Assembly: GCA_046330435.1 (NCBI GenBank)
Contig: JAXLST010000012.1
Span: 124,001 to 188,000 of the forward strand
Reading direction: 5' to 3'
Origin: Ga0077560 sp046330435
Lineage (GTDB): Bacteria > Actinomycetota > Thermoleophilia > Miltoncostaeales > Miltoncostaeaceae
DNA length: 64,000 bases
In this document: in pieces, positions 50,244 to 57,733 of the stretch
Layout: every line of letters begins with the position of its first letter
Position numbering within the stretch: position 1 is the first letter of the stretch
Position numbers and translations under genes: made by a program
Notes under the pieces: generated by a model
Databases searched by the model: none
Told to the model about the DNA's origin: nothing
What the model saw: only the letters and a program-made list of their open reading frames with translations

Positions 50244-50296
50244 ACCCCGTGCCCCGCCACGGCCGGGCCCCGCCTCCCGCGCGCCGCGTCGTCGAT

Positions 50297-50328
50297 GTGC
50301 AATCGCACACGCGGACGTTCAATTGCAC
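50297..50328. repeat. Paired-palindrome repeat, copy 3
   Basis: The left unit GTGCAATCGCAC has one change, the spacer is ACGCGGAC (8 bp), and the right unit is GTTCAATTGCAC. This is the most diverged copy, yet spacing is unchanged. Confidence 0.8.
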
Positions 50329-50473
50329 GCTCCTCGAGGCAGCCGCGGTCGTCGCGGAGGTCCCCGTGGTGCCGCTCGCGTGAGGACCGGCTCGGGACGG
50401 CACCGAACGGACCCTGGCCGTGCCTCTCCGACGCCGGTCACCAGGGAACGCGATCCCCATGCGGGGTCTCGAT

Positions 50474-50505
50474 GTGCAATTGCACACCGCGACGTGCACT
50501 TGCAC
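50474..50505. repeat. Paired-palindrome repeat, copy 4
   Basis: The left unit is GTGCAATTGCAC, the spacer ACCGCGAC and the right unit GTGCACTTGCAC with one change. Flanking GAT and ATC are kept as in the copy at 30136. Confidence 0.85.
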
Positions 50506-50741
50506 ATCACCGGCACCCGGGCGGTGCCTCCGCGGGCGCCCGGGCCGCGCGCGAGGCGGGGCACTTCCGGCGCAGGATCGTCACGGCCGGCCCGCCCGGT
50601 CACGGGGGCCGGGGCGCACCCCTGGGTGCGCAGGCCGGGCGTGATCCGTGGCGATGACCTGACACGGAGCGATCGAGCGAGGCCCGGCCGGCGGTCACCG
50701 ACGCGGGACGTCGGGGCCCCGGCCGGCGGCCTCCCGGGGAT

Positions 50742-50773
50742 GTGCAATTGCACACCGCGACGTTCAATTGCAC
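50742..50773. repeat. Paired-palindrome repeat, copy 5
   Basis: The left unit is GTGCAATTGCAC, the spacer ACCGCGAC and the right unit GTTCAATTGCAC with one change. It lies just downstream of the stop of the leftward gene ending at 50817. Confidence 0.85.
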
Positions 50774-50816
50774 GTCCCCGGCCGCGCGGGGCGGCCGGGG
50801 ACGAGGACGTGTGCGG

Positions 50817-51716
50817 CTAGCGCTTCTTCTTCTTGGGGAGGCGCCGGGCCGGGGGTGGGGTGGGGGCCGACTGGAGGGCGCCCTCGGCGACCTGGGCGAC
50901 CAGGCCGACGGCGATGGCGGCGGGGATGCCGGCGAGGCCGACGACGTCCTGGACGGCGGCCTGCTCGGCGGCCTTGATGCCGGCGACGACGCCGTCGGTG
51001 TCCTTGAACGCCTTCATGATCACGCGGAAGGCGTGCACCTGGGCGGCGTCCTCGCACAGGCCCATGCCGACGTGCTGGATGCCGTGCGCCTCCACGAGGC
51101 CCTCACGGGACAGGCCGGGGGCGCCGCCGCCGTGGGCGACCACCTCGTGGAGGGCACCGAACCCGGCGGCGCGGCCGAACAGGGAGCCGGCGTCGCGGGC
51201 GATGCGGAGGGCCATCTGCGGCTCCCAGGCGTCGCCCTGCTCCGGGTGGCGCTCCAGCAGCGCGGGGAGGAGCTGCTCGGGGTTGTGGTGCCCGTGCTCG
51301 TCGGCGTCCTCCGCGGCGTCCTTCTCGGCCTTCTCGGCGAGCCACGCGGTGCACACCGCGCAGTCGGCGTCGATGCCGAGGGCCTCGTGGCCGAGGGCGA
51401 GGAGCTTCGGGGTGGGGTCGTCCTCCTCCTCGTCGTCCTCACGCTGCGCCTGGGCCTGCAGGTACTCGTCCGCCTTGGCGCGGTCGAACCGGCCGTCCTC
51501 GCCGACGCCCTCGGCCAGCAGCTCGGTGACGGCCGGGGCGAGGTCCAGGGGCAACGTGGCGGCGAGGCCGACGGTCTCCGCATCGCTGTTGCGCATGCCG
51601 CGCAGGATCGCCGGCGGGGTGCGGCGCAGCCGCTCCACCAGGTCCCCCTGGGGCACCAGCCCGGTCTCCTCCATCAGCCGGTCCAGCAGGATCTGGGTGA
51701 GCGAGTACTGCTCCAT
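50817..51716 (-). CDS. Unrecognised charged protein with basic tail
   Basis: A 299-residue protein I do not recognise. It has a helical N-terminus (TQILLDRLMEETGLVPQGDL) and an acidic stretch (REDDEEEDDPTPK, about residues 91-103). A CAVC pair lies near residues 119-122, and a histidine/acid-rich stretch (KDAAEDADEHGHHNPEQ) follows. The C-terminal half is alanine-rich helical, with a mildly hydrophobic segment (VVGLAGIPAAIAVGLVAQVA), ending PPPARRLPKKKKR. The start ATG overlaps the stop of the glycosyltransferase (TGATG), so it is co-translated with an envelope-glycan gene. Confidence 0.7.
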   Translation of the reverse strand: MEQYSLTQILLDRLMEETGLVPQGDLVERLRRTPPAILRGMRNSDAETVGLAATLPLDLAPAVTELLAEGVGEDGRFDRAKADEYLQAQAQREDDEEEDDPTPKLLALGHEALGIDADCAVCTAWLAEKAEKDAAEDADEHGHHNPEQLLPALLERHPEQGDAWEPQMALRIARDAGSLFGRAAGFGALHEVVAHGGGAPGLSREGLVEAHGIQHVGMGLCEDAAQVHAFRVIMKAFKDTDGVVAGIKAAEQAAVQDVVGLAGIPAAIAVGLVAQVAEGALQSAPTPPPARRLPKKKKR

Positions 51717-52924
51717 CAGGCGTTCCTTTCCCCGGTGACCCCGGAGGCGACGGCCCGGCGGGCGGGAGCACCGTCCAGGACCTCGCGGTAGATGTCCTCG
51801 ACCTGGCGCGCAACGATGGGCCAGGCATAGCGTTCCTCGGCGACCGTGCGGCCACGCGCGCCCCAGTCGCGGCGCAGGGCGTCGTCGGTGAGCACCTCCG
51901 CCAGCCCCGCGGCGAGGGCCGCGGCGTCGTCACAGGGCACGAAGCGCCCCGGGGCGCCGTCCCGGATGACCTGCCGGAACCCGACGTTGTCGGCGCACAC
52001 CACGGGGATGCCCGACGCGAACGCCTCCAGCAGCACCACCCCGAACGACGCGAGGGTGCACGGTGCGGCCAGCACGGTGGCGTGCCGGTACATCTCGGGC
52101 CGCTCGTCCTTCAGCAGGCCCTCCCAGCGGATGCGGTCCCACACGCCCAGGCGCTTCGCGGTGTGCTCGTAGTACGGCCGCATGGGGCCGTCCCCGATGA
52201 CCTGCACCTCGAAGTCGTGCCCCTGGTCCTGCAGGATCTTCGCGGCGTCCAGCAGCGTGTGCAGGCCGTTGCGCGGGTCGAAGCGGCCCACGAACAGGAT
52301 CCGCGGGGGACCCGGGTTGCGCGGCTCGCCGTCCTCCAGCGGCCGGAACAGGGTGGTGTCGATGCCGTTCGGCACCACGTCCCACGGGCCGGGGAAGTAC
52401 TGGTCCAGGCTCATCACGCACGCCTGGGACACCACGATCTTGCGGTCCAGATTGCGCAGGGCGGCGCTCACGTACGGGTGGCCGAGCCGGTAGCCCCAGT
52501 GCCCGCCGTCGAAGTACGTGTGGAAGGTCCCCACCGTGCACGGCGCCTTGGAGATCTTGGTCCCGAGCAGCGACAGGACCGGGGGCGCGAGGCCCTGGGT
52601 GTGCACCACGTCGGCGTGCGCCATCGCGCGGGCCAGCCGGCCCTTGAGGCCCATGCCCAGCGTGATGCGCGCGATCGACCCGTTGCTGACCACCGGGACC
52701 GACCGGCCCACGCGGACCGTGCGGTACCCGTGCAGGGCGCGGTTCTCGGCATCGACCGCCTCGGCGCGGGCCCGCTCGTGGCGGTTGGTGTTGCTGGTGA
52801 TCACGGTGACGTCGTGGCCCAGGGCGGCGAGCTCCGCCGACAGGAAGTGCACGTGCTCGGAGATGCCGCCGAGCACCGGGTACGCGTACTCGGTGACCAT
52901 GGCGATGCGCAGGGGGCGGCTCAC
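51716..52924 (-). CDS. GT4 family glycosyltransferase
   Basis: A 402-residue GT-B fold retaining glycosyltransferase, resembling PimA-type mannosyltransferases. The N-terminal acceptor domain has VTEYAYPVLGGISEHVHFLS and HTQGLAPPVLSLLG. The C-terminal donor domain has VPNGIDTTLFRPL, RILFVGRFDPRNGLHTLLDA and the EX7E-type ASFGVVLLEAFASGIPVV. It probably glycosylates a membrane lipid on the cytoplasmic side, which fits the coupled PAP2-type gene upstream (overlap of 4 bp). Confidence 0.92.
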   Translation of the reverse strand: MSRPLRIAMVTEYAYPVLGGISEHVHFLSAELAALGHDVTVITSNTNRHERARAEAVDAENRALHGYRTVRVGRSVPVVSNGSIARITLGMGLKGRLARAMAHADVVHTQGLAPPVLSLLGTKISKAPCTVGTFHTYFDGGHWGYRLGHPYVSAALRNLDRKIVVSQACVMSLDQYFPGPWDVVPNGIDTTLFRPLEDGEPRNPGPPRILFVGRFDPRNGLHTLLDAAKILQDQGHDFEVQVIGDGPMRPYYEHTAKRLGVWDRIRWEGLLKDERPEMYRHATVLAAPCTLASFGVVLLEAFASGIPVVCADNVGFRQVIRDGAPGRFVPCDDAAALAAGLAEVLTDDALRRDWGARGRTVAEERYAWPIVARQVEDIYREVLDGAPARRAVASGVTGERNA

Positions 52925-53763
52925 CGGGCGCCCGCCCCGCTCAGGGCCGCCTCGGCCGGGGTGCCCGGGTCGCCGCCGCCGCGGCCGTATTGCCAGGGCC
53001 GCGGGATGTCACGGGAGCTCACCAGGTGCACGAGGCCGAGGCCCAGCAGCACGCAGGTGGCGCCGCCGACGCCGTCGAGCCAGTAGTGGTTCGCGGTGGA
53101 GATGGTCACCCACGCCATCCAGACGGGGATGATCCACACCAGGTACCGCCAGCGGCCCGCGGGACGCAGGAGCCAGGTGAGCGCCAGGGCGTAGAAGAAC
53201 GAGTAGCCGATGTGCAGCGAGGGCATCGCCGCGAACTCGTTGCGGAACGGCTGGAACCAGTCGAGTGCGCCGCCAAGTTTCAGGGCCTCCTTCGTGGTGT
53301 CCTCGAGGCCCAGGTCGAGGAAGCGGGGCGGGGCGAGCGGGTAGAGCCAGAACACGAGCACGGCGAAGATGTGCGTGCCCCAGAACCAGTTCCTCACGAA
53401 GGCGTACTCCGGCTTCCTGATGAGCCAGACGAGCGTGAAGAACGCGATGAACCCGGGGGTGTGGGCGAGCGTGTAGTACCACTTGACCACGGACTCCCCG
53501 CCCGTGATCGCATGGGTGATGTCCTGGATGTTGCCCTCGATGTGCAGCCCCAGGGTGCTCTCCAGCGACACGACGTCCTGCGCGTGGCCGTACGCCCGGG
53601 CGATGTCCGCCCGGCTCTCCGGGGCCACCAGGTCACGCGCCGCCTCGTAGGCGAACGTGAGCACGAAGAAGAGCAGCACCTCGAAGGCCCCGTGCCACCG
53701 GGCGCGCCAGATCCGTGAAGCCCACACGGCGAAGGACCCTACCAATGCCGCGGGGCCCGGCAC
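52921..53763 (-). CDS. PAP2 superfamily membrane phosphatase/phosphotransferase (inositol-phosphotransferase-like)
   Basis: A 280-residue membrane protein with about six helices. The PAP2 active-site blocks are FAAMPSLHIGYSFFYALAL (nucleophile-side histidine) and ANHYWLDGVGGA (second histidine and aspartate). WFQPFRNEFAAMPSLH and the overall layout are like the Aur1/Ipt1-type subfamily that moves inositol phosphate or dephosphorylates lipids. It is first in a coupled run with the GT4 enzyme, which suggests synthesis of an inositol- or mannose-containing membrane lipid (inference). Start is GTG 53763. Confidence 0.87.
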   Translation of the reverse strand: MPGPAALVGSFAVWASRIWRARWHGAFEVLLFFVLTFAYEAARDLVAPESRADIARAYGHAQDVVSLESTLGLHIEGNIQDITHAITGGESVVKWYYTLAHTPGFIAFFTLVWLIRKPEYAFVRNWFWGTHIFAVLVFWLYPLAPPRFLDLGLEDTTKEALKLGGALDWFQPFRNEFAAMPSLHIGYSFFYALALTWLLRPAGRWRYLVWIIPVWMAWVTISTANHYWLDGVGGATCVLLGLGLVHLVSSRDIPRPWQYGRGGGDPGTPAEAALSGAGAR

Positions 53764-53776
53764 CCGGATGCGGGGC

Positions 53777-53992
53777 TCACCGGCGAGGGATCTCGTCGCC
53801 CTCCTCGAGCACCAGGGCGAGCGCCGGGCAGGCGGCGACGGCCCGCCGCGCGTGCCCCTCCAGGCCCCGCATCACCGGGGCCGGGTCGATGATGGGGTAC
53901 CCCCACTCGTCCAGGGCGATGCGCTCCGGGAACAGCTCGGCGCACAGGCCGTGGCCGGCGCACCGGATCCAGTCGACGCGGATGCGGCTCAC
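53777..53992 (-). CDS. Small ferredoxin, [3Fe-4S]/[4Fe-4S] type
   Basis: A 71-residue electron carrier with CAGHGLC (two ligands) near residues 10-16 and a third in AACPALALVLEE. This CxxHxxC...CP pattern is typical of the three-cysteine actinobacterial ferredoxins. The GTG start overlaps the stop of the NuoF-like gene (GTGA). As last gene in the redox operon it probably accepts or gives electrons to the NuoF-like subunit. Confidence 0.87.
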   Translation of the reverse strand: MSRIRVDWIRCAGHGLCAELFPERIALDEWGYPIIDPAPVMRGLEGHARRAVAACPALALVLEEGDEIPRR

Positions 53993-55257
53993 CGCGCGGC
54001 CCCGGCGGGCACGGGCAGGACGGGGCGTCCGTCGCCGGTGCAGGCGCGGTCCACCACGTGCCGGCGGATCTCCGCCGCGAACACGCGCAGGCCGCTGCGG
54101 ATGAACGCCACGGCGCCGTCCGGGTGACGGCACGCCCCGCGGCGCTCGGTGAGGGCCAGCCACCGCTCCAGATGGTCCAGGTCGCGGCCGTCGCCGCGGG
54201 CCAGGCGTTCCAGTCCGCCCGCGATGGCGTCCAGGCCGTTCACGCAGGGCCCGCACTGCCCGGCGCTCTCCCGCGCCAGGTACCGCGCCACCCGCGCGAG
54301 CTCCACGACGCCGCACGACCCGGTGGACAGCACCACGATCGCGCGCGCCCCCAGCGCCCCGCCGTGGGCCCGCAGGCCGGCGTCGCTGAGCGGCAGGCCG
54401 GCGACGTCGCGCCCGTCGATCCATGAGCCGAAGTACCCGCCCACCAGCACGGCCCGGACGGGGCCGGTGGGCCCGCCGGCCGCGGCCAGGAGGTCGTCCA
54501 AGGGCATGCCGAGGGCGATCTCGTGCACGCCCGGGCGCTCGACCGCACCGGTGAGCGTCACCAGCGCGGAGCCCGGTTCGTCGCGTGTGCCGACCTCCCG
54601 GAACCAGCGCGGCCCGTGACGTGCGATGAGCGCCGCCTGGCAGGCGGTCTCGCAGTTCTGGACGAGGGTGGGACGGCCGCCCAGGCCGCGCTCGAACGGA
54701 CGCGGCGGGGTGGTGGTGGGCAGGCCCGGCCCGCCGTTGAGCGCGCTGATGAGGGCCGTCTCCTCACCGGACACGAAGCGGTGCGGCACCGCGCGCACCT
54801 CGATGCGCATGCGCTCGCTCACCGACCGGGCGTCCCGCTCCCGCAGGGCGGCGGCCAGCGCCGCGTGCTCCGCGGGCATCGCCTCGGAGACGGCCACCAC
54901 GGCGTCACCGGCGCCCACCGCGGCGGCGAGGGCGACGGCCCCGTCCAGCACCAGGTGCGGCGCCAGGCGCAGCAGCAGGCGGTCCTTGCCGCTCACCGGT
55001 TCGCCCTCGGTGGCGTTCACCACCACCGCGGTGTTCCGCCGTGCGGCCACGGCCGCCATCTTGGTGCCGGCCGGGAAGCCGGCGCCGCCCCGGCCGCGCA
55101 GGCCGGCGGCGGTGACCGCGCCGATGAGCCCGTTGTCCGGCCGGCCCGGCTCGGGCCGCACCGGCAGCGGGCCGTGCACGGCGAGAAGCCGGTCCAGGGG
55201 CAGCGCGCCCCGCGGGTCGAGCCCGCGCAGCAGCCGGGGCAGGGGGGCCGCGCTCAC
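53989..55257 (-). CDS. NuoF-like NADH:acceptor oxidoreductase subunit
   Basis: A 422-residue flavoprotein related to the 51-kDa subunit of complex I. The FMN/NADH region has GRGGAGFPAGTKM and VVNATEGEPVSGKDRLLL. An SLBB-type segment has GMPLDDLLAAAGGPTGPVRAVLVGGYFG, and a C-terminal iron-sulfur region has RESAGQCGPCVNG and a distal cysteine in GACRHPDGA. Compared with NuoF (ESCGxCxPC) the first cluster cysteine is alanine, so three ligands remain. It stands without NuoE or NuoG. The start overlaps the heme protein gene and the stop overlaps ferredoxin. Confidence 0.9.
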   Translation of the reverse strand: MSAAPLPRLLRGLDPRGALPLDRLLAVHGPLPVRPEPGRPDNGLIGAVTAAGLRGRGGAGFPAGTKMAAVAARRNTAVVVNATEGEPVSGKDRLLLRLAPHLVLDGAVALAAAVGAGDAVVAVSEAMPAEHAALAAALRERDARSVSERMRIEVRAVPHRFVSGEETALISALNGGPGLPTTTPPRPFERGLGGRPTLVQNCETACQAALIARHGPRWFREVGTRDEPGSALVTLTGAVERPGVHEIALGMPLDDLLAAAGGPTGPVRAVLVGGYFGSWIDGRDVAGLPLSDAGLRAHGGALGARAIVVLSTGSCGVVELARVARYLARESAGQCGPCVNGLDAIAGGLERLARGDGRDLDHLERWLALTERRGACRHPDGAVAFIRSGLRVFAAEIRRHVVDRACTGDGRPVLPVPAGAAR

Positions 55258-56333
55258 GCGGTCCTCACCGGTTGCGCGACGAGGGTGCCGTGCACGGTGC
55301 CGGCCAGCAGGTCGACGTCCTGGAGGTCGATGGTGATGCGGTAGGCCTCGGGACGGTGCCCGGGTGCGCGGACCGTCATCGCGATGTGCCGCCCGTCCAG
55401 GGCCGAGACCTCGCCGGTGTACCGGGCCGGGTCGGTGACCGGCCCGAAGGTCGCCCGGCTCACGCGCATCGCCACGCCGCCGCCCGGCAGGGCCGGCCCG
55501 TGCAGGGCCACGCGGACGGTGGTGCGGACGTCGCCGGAGGTCACGGCGTCCACACGCACGGTGATCTCCCCGGTGGCGTCCTGGGCGCTCTCGACGAGGG
55601 TGCCGGTGGCGGGCGCCGAGAACCCGGTGCCCGGGAGGCCGGTCGCGGCCCGCGCCGCCGTCGTGCCGCCGCCGCCCAGGAGCGTGGCGGGGGTGCCGGC
55701 CCTCGCGGCCCACCCGGGCTGCAGGGGGCCCGATGCGAACCAGGCCACGGCGAGCACGGGCACCGCGACGGAGGCCAGGCCGAGGCCCAGGCGCAGGGGG
55801 CGGTGTTCCGCGCCGGCGCGGGCGAGGCGCCAGGCGACGGCCGCCCCGACGACCGCGAGGCAGCCGGCGGCCACCAGGACCATCCAGCCCCGGGGCGCGT
55901 CCGTGCCGGTGCCGAGCGCGTGCAGCATGGCCACGGGCCACACGGCGTACGCCGCCCAGTGGAGGCCGCGCCAGGTGCGAAGCCCGATCCGCACGCGCAG
56001 CAGGCTGGTCACCGCGAGCGCGACGAGCAGGTCGAGGGCCACGGCACCCAGCCCGAGCCAGACGGGGCGGTACGGCGAGGCGAACGGGACCACGGCGTCC
56101 AGCAGGCGGATGGGCGCGTAGCCGTCGGCGAGGGTCGTCAGGACGTGGACGGCCAGGAACGCCAGGCTCAGGAGGCTGATGTTGCGGTGCAGTCCCGAGG
56201 TGACGAACCGCGGGGTGCGGCGCCCGCCGACGCGCAGCGTCGAGGCGATGCCGAGCACCAGCGACGCCGTGAGGAGCAGCAGCACCGTGACCCCGCTGCC
56301 CCGCGTGAGGTACCAGTACGCGTGCGCGCTCAC
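55254..56333 (-). CDS. Ferric reductase-like transmembrane heme protein
   Basis: A 359-residue membrane protein. About six helices carry histidine pairs suited to two b-type hemes: SGLHRNISLL and FLAVHVLTTL, then RGLHWAAYAVWPVAMLHALG. After the membrane part (about residue 190) comes a hydrophobic helix and a beta-rich exported domain (GEITVRVDAVTSGDVRTTVR to the end) with no FAD/NAD reductase domain. The NuoF-like neighbour may supply that function in trans. GTG 56333 overlaps the apbE stop, and the stop overlaps the NuoF-like start. Confidence 0.85.
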   Translation of the reverse strand: MSAHAYWYLTRGSGVTVLLLLTASLVLGIASTLRVGGRRTPRFVTSGLHRNISLLSLAFLAVHVLTTLADGYAPIRLLDAVVPFASPYRPVWLGLGAVALDLLVALAVTSLLRVRIGLRTWRGLHWAAYAVWPVAMLHALGTGTDAPRGWMVLVAAGCLAVVGAAVAWRLARAGAEHRPLRLGLGLASVAVPVLAVAWFASGPLQPGWAARAGTPATLLGGGGTTAARAATGLPGTGFSAPATGTLVESAQDATGEITVRVDAVTSGDVRTTVRVALHGPALPGGGVAMRVSRATFGPVTDPARYTGEVSALDGRHIAMTVRAPGHRPEAYRITIDLQDVDLLAGTVHGTLVAQPVRTA

Positions 56334-57253
56334 CGGGGGTCCTCCGGCCATCCGCACACCGTGACCACCCCGCCGTCGTGCGCCGCAAGGCGGGCCGGCA
56401 GGCCCCGCCCGGTGAGCCACTCCGGTGCGCCGTCACCCATCACCATCGCCGCGGTGGAGGCCGTGTTCGCGGCCACGCAGGAGCCGGCGGCGACGCTCAC
56501 GATGCGCCACGCCGTCCCCGCCGGCGCGCCCGTGCGCGGGTCGATGAGGTGGTGCATCTCCCGGCCACCGGCCCGCCAGCGGCGCACCGCGGTGCCGGAG
56601 GTCGCGAGGCCCCCTTCACCGATCGACACGACGGGCCCCGCGGACGCCGGGTCCGCCGCGTGGTCGTCGGCGATGAGCACGCTCCACCCGCCCGGGGGCG
56701 GTGGGCCGGCCACCGCGATGTCGCCGCCCAGGGACACCAGCACACCGCAGCCGGCGGCCTCCCGGGCCGCATCCGCCGCGCGGTCGGCCGCCAGGGCCTT
56801 GGCCGTTGCGCCCAGGTCCAGGAGCGTCCCGGCCGGCATCCGCACGGTGCCCGCGCCGTCATCGAGCTCCACGGCCCCCCAGCCGGGCGCGGGGCGGAAG
56901 GCGACCGGCGCACGCCCCAGGTCCGCGACGCGCCGGAAGGTCCGGTCATAGCCGGCGCGCCGCACCGCGCCGCCCACCGTGGGGTCGACGGCGCCGCCGG
57001 TGTCGCGTGCCGCGTCCAGGGCGACCCGGATCGCGGCGCAGAGCAGCGGCCCCACGGGGGTGCGGCGCCCGGCGGCCCCGTTGAGGCGCTGCAGCTCCGA
57101 GTCCGTGCGGAACCTGCTGCACGCCGCGTCGAACTCGGCGGTCACGCGGCGCAGCGCATCGCGGGCGGCGGTCAGGGCGGCCGGGTCCGTCACGCACACC
57201 ACGGCCCCGGTGCCGAGGGCCCGGAGGTGCGCCGTGGCGACCGCCGGCGTCAC
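56330..57253 (-). CDS. apbE: ApbE, FAD:protein FMN transferase
   Basis: A 307-residue enzyme that attaches FMN covalently to a threonine or serine of exported or membrane redox proteins. Landmarks are FDAACSRFRTDSELQRLN, DPTVGGAVRRAGYD, LLDLGATAKALAADRA, SLGGDIAVAGP and MHHLIDPRTGAP. There is no clear signal peptide or lipobox, so it may act inside the cell or the start may be misplaced. No protein with a standard FMN-acceptor motif is found in the operon. Start overlaps the preceding gene (GTGA), stop overlaps the heme protein. Confidence 0.93.
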   Translation of the reverse strand: MTPAVATAHLRALGTGAVVCVTDPAALTAARDALRRVTAEFDAACSRFRTDSELQRLNGAAGRRTPVGPLLCAAIRVALDAARDTGGAVDPTVGGAVRRAGYDRTFRRVADLGRAPVAFRPAPGWGAVELDDGAGTVRMPAGTLLDLGATAKALAADRAADAAREAAGCGVLVSLGGDIAVAGPPPPGGWSVLIADDHAADPASAGPVVSIGEGGLATSGTAVRRWRAGGREMHHLIDPRTGAPAGTAWRIVSVAAGSCVAANTASTAAMVMGDGAPEWLTGRGLPARLAAHDGGVVTVCGWPEDPR

Positions 57254-57686
57254 GACCCGCCCGAGACCACCACGGGGGGCACGGAGGCCGGCAGCGGCGC
57301 CTGCACCTGGGGGGTGACCGCCGGCGCCACCGCGCCGGAGCCCGCCAGGGACTCCTCCTCGCGCTCCCGTTCCATCGCGGCGAGCGCCTCCCGGGACACG
57401 CGCTGCTCCCAGGCGGTCTCCTCGCGGTCGGCGGCGCGGGCCCTGCGCGTGGCGAGCGCGGTCTCACGCACCGCCTCGGTGCGGCTCGCCGACCCGAGCC
57501 GGAGCCCGAGCCGGTCGGGGTGCCCGATGCCAGCACGGCGACGGCACCGGTCGCCAGCACGCCCGCGGCGATCGCCGCACCGGTCACGGCGCGCACGCGC
57601 CGGTCGCCGCGCGCGCGGGCGGCGAGGCGGGCCGCCATGGCGCGGCGGTGCTCCTGGAGGGGGTCGTACGGGGCGGGGGACGGCAT
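57250..57686 (-). CDS. Membrane-anchored protein of unknown function, apparent frameshift
   Basis: The first gene of the redox operon. From ATG 57686 it reads MPSPAPYDPLQEHRRAMAAR, then a basic stretch and one membrane helix (AVTGAAIAAGVLATGAVAVLA), then a GSGSGSG linker. Near 57490-57510 the frame breaks; the other frame continues with a long charged helix (TEAVRETALATRRARAADRE, then EETAWEQRVSREALAAMERE) and a proline-rich end (PASVPPVVVSGGS). The total length lacks exactly one base of a multiple of three, so one indel explains it. No flavin-acceptor motif is visible. I do not recognise the family. Confidence 0.6.
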
Positions 57687-57733
57687 GCCACCAATGGTCG
57701 CACCGGGTTCCTGTGAAACCCCTGTGAGAAGGG

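Larger units (their letters stand above)
50179..50816. other. Gene-free region carrying four paired-palindrome repeats
   Basis: These 638 bp hold no reading frame with codon use like real genes here. Four copies of the GTGCAATTGCAC paired palindrome sit at irregular spacing (85, 177 and 268 bp between starts). The sequence between them is GC-rich with several small dyads (for example around 50590-50640), but no direct repetition is obvious. Confidence 0.7.

Noticed and set aside
50212..50773. CRISPR-like array
   Set aside because: Copies are irregularly spaced (85, 177, 268 bp), each is an internal double palindrome, and no cas gene is present.
55254..56333. DAVTSGDV in the heme protein as an ApbE flavin-attachment site
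   Set aside because: The Gly-Ala-Thr part of the known motif is missing and the surrounding sequence reads as a plain beta hairpin.
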